A DNA stretch of 64,000 bases from Streptomyces sp. NBC_01454 (lineage in GTDB: Bacteria > Actinomycetota > Actinomycetes > Streptomycetales > Streptomycetaceae): positions 3,038,001 to 3,102,000 of the forward strand of contig NZ_CP109460.1 of the NCBI RefSeq assembly GCF_036227565.1. The letters run 5' to 3'. Under the pieces are notes generated by a model. It worked only from the letters and a program-made list of their open reading frames with translations, did not search any database and was not told where the DNA came from. Positions 8,813 through 16,825 of the stretch are shown piece by piece; position 1 is the first letter of the stretch, and each line of letters begins with the position of its first letter. Position numbers and translations under genes: made by a program.

Positions 8813-8846
8813 GTGCGGGGTCTCACCTTCGGGTGAGGCCCCGCAC
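8813..8846 (+). terminator. terminator after the deoC operon
   Basis: A 15-bp stem with one G-U pair closes on a UUCG tetraloop: GTGCGGGG at 8813-8820 with CCCCGCAC at 8839-8846. It lies 43 bases after the stop of the short aldehyde dehydrogenase gene, and a weak U-rich stretch follows. Confidence 0.85.
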
Positions 8847-8912
8847 CGCTGTCCGGTTCTTTCACTACTATTGATCTTGGACGGCAGCACGACAACATTT
8901 CGGGGGAGATCT

Positions 8913-9242
8913 GTGCCGGAGCAATTCAGCGCTGCTCAGGAAGCCTTGCACGCATTCGCCAGGAGCGCCGATCAGCGGGCGGAGAAGGTGCGGGCGATCC
9001 GCAGCGGTCTCGCCTCGCACTCCGTGCACCGCGAGGCGTTCGGAAAGCTCCCGGAGTCCGATGAGATCAGCACGGACTACGAAGAGCGCCAGAAGGACGT
9101 CCTGGACACGCTCGAGGACATCGCCACCTTGCAGGAGAAGATCAGCGAGGGCGTCACGGCCACCGCGCGGTCCTACCAGGACAGCGACGACGACGTCGTT
9201 CAGGCCATGAGCAGCGTGCACCACGGGGGTGGCGGCCGATGA
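8913..9242 (+). CDS. small helical protein, WXG100-like partner
   Basis: This 109-residue, acidic, almost wholly helical protein has no signal peptide and no WXG motif. It ends in a Gly/His tail (VHHGGGGR). Size, helix content and position before a WXG-containing gene fit an EsxA/B-like or LXG-accessory chaperone, but no family is recognised with certainty. The GTG at 8913 follows a GGGGGAG ribosome site; upstream in-frame starts lie in the terminator region and are rejected. It overlaps the next gene by four bases (ATGA), giving coupled translation. Confidence 0.65.
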   Translation: MPEQFSAAQEALHAFARSADQRAEKVRAIRSGLASHSVHREAFGKLPESDEISTDYEERQKDVLDTLEDIATLQEKISEGVTATARSYQDSDDDVVQAMSSVHHGGGGR

Positions 9243-10405
9243 GCGGGCCCGCATCGACGGCGGTCGGCGCCTACAACAAGGTCAACGGCTGGATGAGCGG
9301 GATGGACGACATCGTGGACGGCATCATGCGTCCACTCGTCGAACCGCTCGCCGATCAGCTGGAGTGCGTGACCGGCGATCCCGAGACGCTCAAGGAAGCG
9401 GCCAAGCTGTGGCGGGACAAGGCGGCCGACCTCCGGGACGTCGTGGCAGATCAGCGGCGCGACCGGGCGGATCTCGCGCACGAGTGGACCGGCGAGTCCG
9501 CCGAGGCCTTCCAGCACCACCTCGCCGAGCTGGAAACCGCCATGGAGGCGGAAGCCCATGACATGGACGAGACGGCCCACGTCCTGGAGCAGGCCGCCGA
9601 GCAGGCACGGATGGCGCAGGAGCTGGTCGAGGCAGTCCTCCGCGAACTCATCGAGTGGGCGCTGATCACGCTGGCGGCGGCGGTGGCGCTGAGTGTCGTG
9701 ACCGTGGGTCTCTCACTGGCCGGCGAGGCCGCGATGGCCGCGACCGAGGCCGGCGTCGCCACGAGCCGTATCGCCAGCCTTGTGCACCGGCTCGGCAGTG
9801 AGCTCAAGACCCTTTCGAACATCCTGAAGATGCTCAAGCAGGCCAAGAAGCTGTCCAAGGTGAAGAAGTGGAAGCCCTGGACCTGGAAGCACCTCAAGAA
9901 CGCCGACGAGGCGGAGAAGTTCGCCATCGCCTACGGCGCCAAGAAGACGCATAAGGCGATCAAGCACGGCGCCAAGGGCGTGATGGGCGGTCTCGGCTTC
10001 ACGGGCAATCCGGTGGGCGCCGCGGCGGGGGTCGCCGTTGGCGACGGGGTCGACGCCGCTGCCGAGAAGATCGACGAGGTGCTGACCGGCGACAAGTCCT
10101 CGTCCGGTGATGGCGGTTCGCCCCGCTCCGGGCACGGCGACGTCCACCTGCCGCCCGCGTCGGACTTCGCCGGGCCGCCCACCGCGTACGATCCGCCGGT
10201 GACCGGGACCCCCGCCGACCGGACGCCGGTCGCCCAGGATCCCCTCAGCCGCTACCGCGAACCCGCAGTTGAGCAGGGCCCACGGCCCGTCGCCCAGGAC
10301 CCGCTGAGCCGCTCCCCGGAACCCGCCGTCGAGCGGGACCCCCGGCTGTTCGCGCGCCCGGCCGCCGTTCGGCAACCCCTCGATCCCGACAACCCGTTCG
10401 GCTGA
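9239..10405 (+). CDS. WXG100-superfamily protein with hydrophobic core and proline-rich tail
   Basis: In this 388-residue protein, residues about 1-130 are helical with an EWTGESAEAF motif, the W-x-G turn of WXG100/ESX-type proteins. A hydrophobic segment around 140-165 (ALITLAAAVALSVVTVGLSLAG) could cross a membrane. A lysine-rich stretch (LKQAKKLSKVKKWKPW) and a Gly/Ala-rich region follow, then a disordered Pro-rich C-terminus carrying imperfect repeats of PVAQDPLSR-x-EPAVE. No toxin domain is visible, so the role may be structural, secretory or as a substrate of a type VII-like system. It is coupled to the upstream small gene and 32 bases from the next. Confidence 0.65.
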   Translation: MSGPASTAVGAYNKVNGWMSGMDDIVDGIMRPLVEPLADQLECVTGDPETLKEAAKLWRDKAADLRDVVADQRRDRADLAHEWTGESAEAFQHHLAELETAMEAEAHDMDETAHVLEQAAEQARMAQELVEAVLRELIEWALITLAAAVALSVVTVGLSLAGEAAMAATEAGVATSRIASLVHRLGSELKTLSNILKMLKQAKKLSKVKKWKPWTWKHLKNADEAEKFAIAYGAKKTHKAIKHGAKGVMGGLGFTGNPVGAAAGVAVGDGVDAAAEKIDEVLTGDKSSSGDGGSPRSGHGDVHLPPASDFAGPPTAYDPPVTGTPADRTPVAQDPLSRYREPAVEQGPRPVAQDPLSRSPEPAVERDPRLFARPAAVRQPLDPDNPFG

Positions 10406-10437
10406 CCCGCCCTGCCCCATGAGAGGAGCCGCGCCGG

Positions 10438-11109
10438 ATGAGGCCGGACTATCGCGACTGTTTCCCGCCCTATCTTCAGCCAGGGGAAAGGCTGATCATC
10501 GCCTCGGACTACTGCGAGAACTCGGGGCTTCCCTCCGTCCCCGCCCCACTGCGCACGCCTCGCACCCCGCCCCCTCCGTCCGCGCTCGAACAGCGGGTCC
10601 GGGGCGCGCTGGGGAGCGTTCTGGGCAAGGTGAGCCGTCCGCTGGAGGCCATGGGCAGCAGCCGGGTGACCAACAACCCGTTGATCCGGGCAGCCGACCG
10701 CGTCGGTGACCGGGTCGAGAATGCCGCGATCGACCTGGAGCACATCGCCGACCGGGCGGTCGAAAGGGCGATCTGGGGCAGCGTCATGGACGGCGGCTGG
10801 AACAGCATGGCCGGGCGCTTCCTGGTCGATCTCACCAACGCGGGCGGCGATCCCAAGCGGCAGGCGCTGACCGACCGCCGACTGATCGTGCTCGTGGACC
10901 GCAACACGAGCTGGCGGAACCCCGCCCCGCAATGGGATTTCGGAGCAGCGGTGCCCCGTACGCACATTGCTCGGGTCACGGCCCATCCGAAGGCCGTCAG
11001 CCGAGGGCGATTCGATGTCGCCTTCGTCGATGGATCGTGGATCGCTCTGGGCAGTCTCCTGCGCAACAACATGGAGGGTTTCGTCGCCGCCTGGAACCAC
11101 GGGATCTGA
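10438..11109 (+). CDS. hypothetical protein with C-terminal PH/GRAM-like domain, paralogue 1
   Basis: This 223-residue soluble protein begins with FLQPGE-like residues (YLQPGERLIIASDY), followed by a Pro-rich linker and a helical middle. The C-terminal part has the alternating beta pattern LTDRRLIVLVD...HIARVTAHP...GRFDVAFVDGSWIALGS, which resembles bacterial PH/GRAM domains. The closest relative in the window is the next gene, so this is a tandem duplication. It has a clear GAGAGGAG ribosome site and ends in an ATGA overlap. The molecular function is not known. Confidence 0.6.
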   Translation: MRPDYRDCFPPYLQPGERLIIASDYCENSGLPSVPAPLRTPRTPPPPSALEQRVRGALGSVLGKVSRPLEAMGSSRVTNNPLIRAADRVGDRVENAAIDLEHIADRAVERAIWGSVMDGGWNSMAGRFLVDLTNAGGDPKRQALTDRRLIVLVDRNTSWRNPAPQWDFGAAVPRTHIARVTAHPKAVSRGRFDVAFVDGSWIALGSLLRNNMEGFVAAWNHGI

Positions 11110-11804
11110 TGCCGAAGATCGACCATGCCACCCCCTGCCGCCGTTTCCTCCAGCCGGGCGAGGCGTTGTGGGAGGCCAGGGGCTACGACGAGTACCCGGA
11201 TCTGCCGCTCGTGCCCGCCCATCTCAGGGCGCCACGGAAGCGGTCGCCGCGTGCGAAGGGTCTCCTGGGGAAGCTGAGCGAGGTCCTCGACAAGGCGTCG
11301 CAGCCGTCCGCCGGTGCGGTCACCGGCCGGCCGGCCGACAGCCGCCTGCTCGACAACCGGCTGCTCGACAACCGGGGGACGCGCGCGGTCGGCAATGTGG
11401 CGGAGGGGCTGAATGAGGCCCAGGAAAACATCGAGGACGCCCTCGACGACGCCGCGAACCGCGCGCTGTTCGGAAAGACCATGGAGGGCGACTGGGCCGG
11501 CATGGCCGGCCGGTTCCTCGTGCAGGTCACCAACGCGGGCGGCTCGCCCCGGCACCAGGTGCTGACCGACCGCCGGCTGTTCGTGCTGACGGACCGGGCC
11601 ACGGGGTGGCGGGAGCGCGCGCCCGAGCTGGAGGTCGCCGTGCAGATACAGCTCTCGAACATCGCGGAGCTGCGGCCCCGGCCGCGTATGACGTTCCCCC
11701 GCGGCCGGTTCGACCTGGTCTTCGTCGACGGCTCGTGGCTGGCGCTGAGTTGTTCGCTCAAGGACGACATGCGGGCGATGGTCGCGGCCTTCCACGGGCG
11801 CTGA
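11109..11804 (+). CDS. hypothetical protein with C-terminal PH/GRAM-like domain, paralogue 2
   Basis: This 231-residue paralogue of the preceding protein shares FLQPGE near the N-terminus, AGRFLVQVTNAGG in the middle and LTDRRLFVLTD...GRFDLVFVDGSWLALS at the C-terminus. Residues about 70-85 contain a short internal repeat (DSRLLDNRLLDNR). Its start overlaps the previous stop by one base (TGATG), so the two are translated together and may form a heteromer. No membrane segment or signal peptide is seen. The last gene of the four-gene unit; a strong hairpin follows. Confidence 0.6.
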   Translation: MPKIDHATPCRRFLQPGEALWEARGYDEYPDLPLVPAHLRAPRKRSPRAKGLLGKLSEVLDKASQPSAGAVTGRPADSRLLDNRLLDNRGTRAVGNVAEGLNEAQENIEDALDDAANRALFGKTMEGDWAGMAGRFLVQVTNAGGSPRHQVLTDRRLFVLTDRATGWRERAPELEVAVQIQLSNIAELRPRPRMTFPRGRFDLVFVDGSWLALSCSLKDDMRAMVAAFHGR

Positions 11805-11805
11805 C

Positions 11806-11850
11806 CCGGGCCGGCCGCGGCCCCGGTGAGCGGGTGGGCGGCCGGCCCGG
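11806..11850. terminator. bidirectional hairpin terminator
   Basis: A perfect 13-bp stem (CCGGGCCGGCCGC at 11806-11818 with its complement at 11838-11850) sits between the end of the WXG-associated operon and the convergent secreted-protein gene. Confidence 0.75.
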
Positions 11851-11894
11851 ACGGCTCACGGATACCGCCTGAGGGCCGGGCCGCCGCCCGGTCC

Positions 11895-12299
11895 TCAGCC
11901 CGGCAGTACCTTCGTCACCGCCCCCACCAGCGGCAGGTCCCGCAGTGCGCTGCCGCTGGAGAGGGGGCCGGTCACCAGGGTGGTGCCCACCGGCTTGAAG
12001 TCGGCGATCTGGGTGCCGACGGCGTTGGCGAGCGGGTCGACGGGGGTGTTGGCGAGCGGGTCGACCTTGAGGTTCTTGACGGGGCCGATGCCGCCGGCCG
12101 CGGAGTGCAGCAGTGCGCCGGTCAGCGCGGAGGCGGTGGCGCCGGTGTCGGTGCTGTGTTCGGTGGCGGACGCGGGGGCGGCGCTCGCCGTTGCCGCACC
12201 ACCCGCCGCGATCGCCGCACCGGCCGCGGAGAGCACCAGTCCGGCACGCAGCAGGGTGCGCGGGATGCGGCTGGGCTTGGGACGTGCGTGGGAGGGCAT
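11895..12299 (-). CDS. small secreted protein
   Basis: This 134-residue protein has a clear Sec signal: a basic N-terminus (HARPKPSRIPRTLLR), a hydrophobic Ala/Gly core, and ATASAAPAS as the likely cleavage site near residue 37. The mature part is low in aromatic residues, has an internal repeat (VDPLANTPVDPLANAVG), and ends in LPLVGAVTKVLPG. The tail resembles that of the secreted protein at 18472-18756. No cysteines or catalytic motifs are seen. ATG 12299 is chosen because the signal peptide starts there. The function is unknown. Confidence 0.75.
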   Translation of the reverse strand: MPSHARPKPSRIPRTLLRAGLVLSAAGAAIAAGGAATASAAPASATEHSTDTGATASALTGALLHSAAGGIGPVKNLKVDPLANTPVDPLANAVGTQIADFKPVGTTLVTGPLSSGSALRDLPLVGAVTKVLPG

Positions 12300-12460
12300 G
12301 TGCCACCTGCCTGTGGATTCGGAGTGGTCGAAGTGCTGTGCGAGCACGAGGGGCCCACGAGGGTTCGGTAATCGGTTGACTGCGTAGCGTAGTTGAGGGG
12401 CGGGGGCCGATCCACCTCGCGCGCCAGGGGTACCCCACACGGGCCAATACGCGACAATGG

Positions 12461-13105
12461 GTGCCCGTGAGCATCCACTCCTCCTCGCCCGCCGCCCAGG
12501 TCGTGCTGCTGACCGGCCCCTCGGGTTCCGGCAAGACGTCCCTGGCCGCGCGCAGTGGCCTGCCCGTCCTCAATCTCGACGACTTCTACAAGGAGGGGAC
12601 GGACCCGACGCTGCCGCAACTGCCCGACGGCGGCGGCGCCGACTGGGACTCCCCGCTGTCCTGGGACGCCGAAGCCGCCGTCGCGGCCATCGAGACGCTG
12701 TGCCGCACGGGGCGCGCCGACGTCCCGCGGTACGACATCGCCACCAGTGCCCGCATCGGCGCGTCGGGCCTGGACCTCGGCGGTGCGCCGCTGTTCCTGG
12801 CGGAGGGCGTCTTCGCCGCGGATGTCATCGCACGGTGCCGGGCGGCGGGGCTGCTGGCCGATGCGCTGTGTCTGCGCGGGCGTCCGTCCACCACGTTCCG
12901 CCGCCGGCTGGCGCGGGATCTGCGCGAGGGCCGGAAGCCGGCTCCGTATCTGGTGCGCCGCGGGCTGCGGCTGATGCGCGGCGAGCGGTCGATCGTCGCC
13001 CGGCTCACGGCGCTGGGCGCGCACCCCTGCGCCAAGACGGAGGCGCTGGCCCGGATAGCGGCCGCGCGGGCGGTGGATGCGGTGGGCGCGGCGGCGCGTT
13101 CCTGA
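12461..13105 (+). CDS. uridine kinase-like P-loop kinase
   Basis: This protein of about 213 residues has a Walker A loop GPSGSGKTS near the N-terminus and the LNLDDFYKEG segment typical of uridine/cytidine kinases (phosphate-acceptor recognition). RYDIATSARIG and FLAEGVFAADV match the family's YD and E-G strands, and RRRLARDLREGRKP the arginine-rich lid. Uridine kinases phosphorylate uridine or cytidine with ATP; it may therefore belong to pyrimidine salvage, but the substrate is unproven. GTG codons at 12461 and 12467 both fit. It is a single gene ending at a strong terminator. Confidence 0.82.
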   Translation: MPVSIHSSSPAAQVVLLTGPSGSGKTSLAARSGLPVLNLDDFYKEGTDPTLPQLPDGGGADWDSPLSWDAEAAVAAIETLCRTGRADVPRYDIATSARIGASGLDLGGAPLFLAEGVFAADVIARCRAAGLLADALCLRGRPSTTFRRRLARDLREGRKPAPYLVRRGLRLMRGERSIVARLTALGAHPCAKTEALARIAAARAVDAVGAAARS

Positions 13106-13133
13106 GACGAAGTGCGGTGGCCTGCGCACGAAG

Positions 13134-13178
13134 AAGCGGGTTCGGACGGCCCCCCCGGCTGTCCGAACCCGCTTTTCT
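13134..13178. terminator. strong terminator between uridine kinase-like gene and sigQ
   Basis: A 14-bp perfect stem (AAGCGGGTTCGGAC at 13134-13147, complement 13161-13174) with a C-rich loop is followed by TTTTCTT-like bases. A-rich bases lie on the left, so it can work in both directions between the convergent genes. Confidence 0.9.
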
Positions 13179-13306
13179 TCCCCCGTGTTCCCCCGTATCC
13201 CCCGATACGTCCGGCCGTCACCGAGCGGCGAGCGCTCCGTTCGTGCCGGTCCCCCGTGTCCCCCTCGGGTTTCCCCCCGGTCCCCCTCGGGCTTTTCCCC
13301 CGTCCT

Positions 13307-14122
13307 TCAGGCCACCAGCTCGCCGAAGGACTCCTCCTCGTCACGGCCGAAGCTGAGGACCTCGTCCTCGCGCAGCCGGCGCAGGGCGCGCCAGATGCTC
13401 GACTTGACCGTGCCGACACTGATGTTGAGGATGTCCGCGATCTCCGGGTCCGTGCGGCCCTCGTAGTAGCGCAGCACCAGCATCGTGCGCTGCGTCTCGG
13501 GCAGCCGGACCAGCGCCTGCCACAGCACGGCGCGCAGTTCGGTGCCGCGCATCGCGTCCGCGTCGGCCGCCGTCTCCGGCAGCTCCTCGGTCGGGTACTC
13601 GTTGAGCTTGCGCCGGCGCCAGGCGCTGATGTGCAGGTTGGTCATGGTGCGGCGCAGATAGCCGCCGAGTGCCGCCTTGTCGCTGATCCGGTCCCAGGCG
13701 CGGTAGGTCGAGAACAGGGCGCTCTGCAGCAGGTCCTCGGCCTCGTAGCGGTCACCGGTCAGGTGGTAGGCGGTGGCGTACAGGGAGGCGCGGCGCTCCT
13801 GGACGTAGGCGGTGAAGGCCGCTTCGGCCTCAGCCGTCTCCGACGCGGAGCGCCCCTCTCCCGTGGCCTTCCCGTACGCCGCTTCCCCGTTGTTCCCCCC
13901 GTGGGCGGCGTCTGCCCCGTGCCGCCCGCCTTCCGTGCCCAGGGACACCGTCGTCGCATCGATGGCCACCCGGAAGGGCGGCCGCTGACGGCCGGTGGTG
14001 CGGGCGCAGCCGCGTCCGCCGCTGAGGGAGGTGGCCCCCGCGGCGCCGGGCTTGTCGTTCCTGACGATGTCGTGGAGTCGCGTGATAACTGCGCTGGTAG
14101 TGGTGCCGTGCAGTGTGTTCAT
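13307..14122 (-). CDS. sigQ: SigE-family ECF-type sigma factor SigQ
   Basis: The first ~90 of 271 residues form a low-complexity leader. Then come sigma region 2 (AFTAYVQERRASLYATAYHL...EAEDLLQSALFSTYRAWDRI) and region 4 (LPETQRTMLVLRYYEGRTDPEIADILNISVGTVKSSIWRALRRLRE with its helix-turn-helix). Identification as SigQ rests on its position divergent from afsQ1-afsQ2; in S. coelicolor sigQ is a direct AfsQ1 target affecting antibiotic production. An AfsQ1-type box lies in the shared upstream region. ATG 14122 is chosen over an upstream in-frame ATG that would run through that box's neighbourhood. Confidence 0.88.
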   Translation of the reverse strand: MNTLHGTTTSAVITRLHDIVRNDKPGAAGATSLSGGRGCARTTGRQRPPFRVAIDATTVSLGTEGGRHGADAAHGGNNGEAAYGKATGEGRSASETAEAEAAFTAYVQERRASLYATAYHLTGDRYEAEDLLQSALFSTYRAWDRISDKAALGGYLRRTMTNLHISAWRRRKLNEYPTEELPETAADADAMRGTELRAVLWQALVRLPETQRTMLVLRYYEGRTDPEIADILNISVGTVKSSIWRALRRLREDEVLSFGRDEEESFGELVA

Positions 14123-14229
14123 CGCGCGCCCCCCGTCGTAGAGCCAGCTCGTTCGGTGTGTCCCGGTTGTTGATCTCTCCCGGTGCCCCAAAGACTGCCA
14201 AGCCAGTTTCATCGCGTTGTCCGCCGACT

Positions 14230-14245
14230 GTCACAGGCCTGTCAC
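14230..14245. promoter_or_regulatory. predicted AfsQ1 binding site GTCAC-n6-GTCAC
   Basis: The bases GTCACAGGCCTGTCAC match the published AfsQ1 consensus, two GTnAC half sites six bases apart, exactly. The site lies between divergent sigQ and afsQ1, about 108 bases before the sigQ ATG and 104 before the afsQ1 GTG. It could serve activation of sigQ and autoregulation. Confidence 0.8.
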
Positions 14246-14348
14246 AGGGGTCTGTGCGGCGCGTCGCGGGGGTGCGGGGGGTGCGGGGCTTGTGTACGAG
14301 AGCGCCACTGGTCGATCTCGCGGCGCCCCATGGGCCAGAATGGCTGAT

Positions 14349-15026
14349 GTGCCTTTCCTGTTGCTGATCGAGGACGACGACGCCATCCGCACGGCCCTCG
14401 AACTCTCGCTGTCCCGCCAGGGTCACCGTGTGGTGACCGCGGCGACGGGCGAGGACGGTCTGAAGCTGCTGCGTGAGCAGCGCCCGGACCTGATCGTGCT
14501 GGATGTGATGCTGCCGGGCATCGACGGTTTCGAGGTGTGCCGGCGGATCAGGCGTACGGACCAGCTGCCGATCATCCTGCTCACCGCGCGTAACGATGAC
14601 ATCGACGTCGTGGTGGGGCTGGAGTCCGGCGCCGACGACTATGTCGTCAAACCGGTGCAGGGGCGGGTGCTGGACGCCCGGATCCGGGCCGTGCTGCGCC
14701 GGGGTGAGCGGGAGTCCAGCGATTCGGCGACGTTCGGTTCGCTGGTGATCGACCGGTCGGCGATGACGGTCACCAAGAACGGCGAGGATCTGCAACTGAC
14801 ACCGACCGAGCTGCGGTTGCTTTTGGAGCTGAGCCGCCGGCCGGGTCAGGCGCTGTCCCGCCAGCAGCTGCTGCGGCTGGTGTGGGAGCACGACTATCTC
14901 GGTGACTCGCGCCTGGTGGACGCGTGTGTGCAGCGGCTGCGGGCGAAGGTGGAGGACGTGCCGTCCTCGCCGACGCTGATCCGTACGGTCCGCGGGGTCG
15001 GCTACCGGCTGGATTCGCCGCAGTGA
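14349..15026 (+). CDS. afsQ1: OmpR-family response regulator AfsQ1
   Basis: This 225-residue regulator has a receiver domain (residues 1-115) with acidic pocket EDDD (8-11), phospho-acceptor Asp52 in LIVLDVMLPGIDGF, switch Thr in ILLTARND and Lys in DYVVKPVQ. A winged-helix DNA-binding domain follows (LTPTELRLLLELSRRPGQALSRQQLL ... IRTVRGVGYRLD). In S. coelicolor AfsQ1 controls antibiotic, nitrogen-related and sigQ genes. GTG at 14349 matches the known N-terminus; a CAGAAT -10-like box seven bases before it suggests a leaderless transcript. The ATG at 14340 is the alternative. It overlaps afsQ2. Confidence 0.95.
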   Translation: MPFLLLIEDDDAIRTALELSLSRQGHRVVTAATGEDGLKLLREQRPDLIVLDVMLPGIDGFEVCRRIRRTDQLPIILLTARNDDIDVVVGLESGADDYVVKPVQGRVLDARIRAVLRRGERESSDSATFGSLVIDRSAMTVTKNGEDLQLTPTELRLLLELSRRPGQALSRQQLLRLVWEHDYLGDSRLVDACVQRLRAKVEDVPSSPTLIRTVRGVGYRLDSPQ

Positions 15027-16825
15027 GGGAACGTTCCGCGGGCGGCGCCGCGGACGGGGACACGGCTGCCGGGGCGCCCGGCCCGGCCGGGGGCGGTGGC
15101 GCGCCGGCGGGCGGCCGGCGGGCGCTGCGGCTGCTGCTGCGGGCGTCGGGGCTGCTGCGCTGGACCAGTCTGCGGCTGCGGCTGGTGGTGGTCTTCGCGC
15201 TGGTGGCGCTGACCGCGGCGGTCTCCGCGTCCGGTATCGCGTACTGGCTCAACCGCAACACGGTGCTGGACCGCACGCAGAACGCCGTCCTGAACGACTT
15301 CCGCAAGGCGCTGGAGGACAGCACCCGGTCGCTTCCCTTGCGTCCGCGCTGTGCCGAACTCCAGGACGCGGCCCGGCAGATGGCGGCGGGTCCGCAGAAT
15401 TACGCGGTGCTGCTGATCGGCGTGGACCGCAAGGGCCAGGACTGTGCGGCCACCACCGACAAGGATCTGCTGACGCTCACGAGCGTGCCGGCGTCGCTGC
15501 GTACCGCGGTCGACGAGGCGCGTCCGGTCGATGAGTCCAACCGTTACGCGCACCATCTGTACTGGCAGCGCAAGGAGGTCGGGGACACCCCCTATCTCGT
15601 GGCCGGGGCGAAGGTGACCGGCGGCGGCCCCACCGGCTACATGATCAAGTCGCTGGCCGCCGAGCAGCAGGACCTCAATTCGCTGGCCTGGTCGCTGGGG
15701 ATCGCGACGGCGCTGGCGCTGGTCGGTTCGGCGCTGCTGGCGCAGGCCGCGGCGACGACCGTGCTGCGGCCCGTCCAGCGGCTGGGGCATGCGGCGCGGC
15801 AGCTCGGTGAGGGGCGCCTCGACACCCGGCTGCGGGTGACCGGGACCGACGAACTCGCGGATCTGTCGCGGACGTTCAACCGTACGGCGGAGCGTCTGGA
15901 GCAGCGGGTGGAGGAGCTGAGCGGGCGGGAGGCGGCGTCCCGGCGGTTCGTCGCCGATATGTCGCACGAGCTGCGGACGCCGCTGACCGCGATCACCGCG
16001 GTCTCCGAGGTGCTGGAGGAGGAGGCCGACTCCCTCGATCCGATGATCGCGCCCGCGGTGCAGCTGGTGGTCAGTGAGACCCGGCGGCTGAACGATCTCG
16101 TCGAGAATCTGATGGAGGTCACCCGCTTCGACGCGGGGACGGCCCGGCTGGTGCTGGACGAGGTGGATGTCGCCGATCAGGTGACCGCGTGCATCGACGC
16201 GCGGGCCTGGCTGGACGCGGTCGATCTGGACGCGGACCGCGGCATCGTGGCCCGGCTGGATCCGCGGCGGCTGGATGTGATCCTGGCGAATCTGATCGGC
16301 AACGCCCTCAAGCACGGGGGCTCGCCGGTACGGGTCTCGGTGTGCACCGAGGACGCGGCGGGTGCCGCGGGCGGCAGGACGGGCAGTACGGCGCTCGGCG
16401 CGCGGGACGAGGCGGACGCCGCGGCCGGGCCGGAGGCGGACGGCGGGCCGCAGGTCCCTGCGGGGGACGGCGGGCCGCAAGATTCCGGGCCGGACGCGGA
16501 GACGGGGCGGCCCGGGGGCGGGAAGCTGGTGATCCGGGTACGGGATCACGGCCCCGGCATCCCCGAAGAGGTCCTTCCGCATGTCTTCGACCGCTTCTAC
16601 AAGGCGAGCGCCTCCCGGCCGCGGTCGGAGGGCAGCGGTCTGGGCCTGTCGATCGCGCTGGAGAACGCGCACATCCACGGCGGGGAGATCACCGCCGCCA
16701 ACCTCCCTGAGGGCGGCGCGGTCTTCACGCTCCGGCTGCCGATGGACGCCTCCCCGCTGACGGACGGCGACCGGCGCGACCGGGCGGACGGCGCGGCGGA
16801 CGAGGGCACGGAGGACGACCGATGA
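15023..16825 (+). CDS. afsQ2: sensor histidine kinase AfsQ2
   Basis: This 600-residue membrane kinase has a Gly/Ala-rich cytoplasmic leader, then TM1 near residues 53-75 (LRLVVVFALVALTAAVSASGIAYWL), an extracytoplasmic sensor loop with cysteines, TM2 (SLAWSLGIATALALVGSALLA), and HAMP (VLRPVQRLGHAARQL). The HisKA box FVADMSHELRTPLTA carries the phospho-accepting His, followed by the N box (ILANLIGNALKHGG), G1 (DHGPGIPEE), F (VFDRFY) and G2 (GSGLGLSIA). About 60 low-complexity residues are inserted between N and G1. The GTGA overlap with afsQ1 couples translation. Confidence 0.93.
   Translation: MRERSAGGAADGDTAAGAPGPAGGGGAPAGGRRALRLLLRASGLLRWTSLRLRLVVVFALVALTAAVSASGIAYWLNRNTVLDRTQNAVLNDFRKALEDSTRSLPLRPRCAELQDAARQMAAGPQNYAVLLIGVDRKGQDCAATTDKDLLTLTSVPASLRTAVDEARPVDESNRYAHHLYWQRKEVGDTPYLVAGAKVTGGGPTGYMIKSLAAEQQDLNSLAWSLGIATALALVGSALLAQAAATTVLRPVQRLGHAARQLGEGRLDTRLRVTGTDELADLSRTFNRTAERLEQRVEELSGREAASRRFVADMSHELRTPLTAITAVSEVLEEEADSLDPMIAPAVQLVVSETRRLNDLVENLMEVTRFDAGTARLVLDEVDVADQVTACIDARAWLDAVDLDADRGIVARLDPRRLDVILANLIGNALKHGGSPVRVSVCTEDAAGAAGGRTGSTALGARDEADAAAGPEADGGPQVPAGDGGPQDSGPDAETGRPGGGKLVIRVRDHGPGIPEEVLPHVFDRFYKASASRPRSEGSGLGLSIALENAHIHGGEITAANLPEGGAVFTLRLPMDASPLTDGDRRDRADGAADEGTEDDR

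Noticed and set aside
9239..10405. Polymorphic toxin with C-terminal toxin domain
   Set aside because: The C-terminus is a Pro-rich repeat tail; no nuclease, deaminase or other toxin motif and no immunity-like gene is seen.
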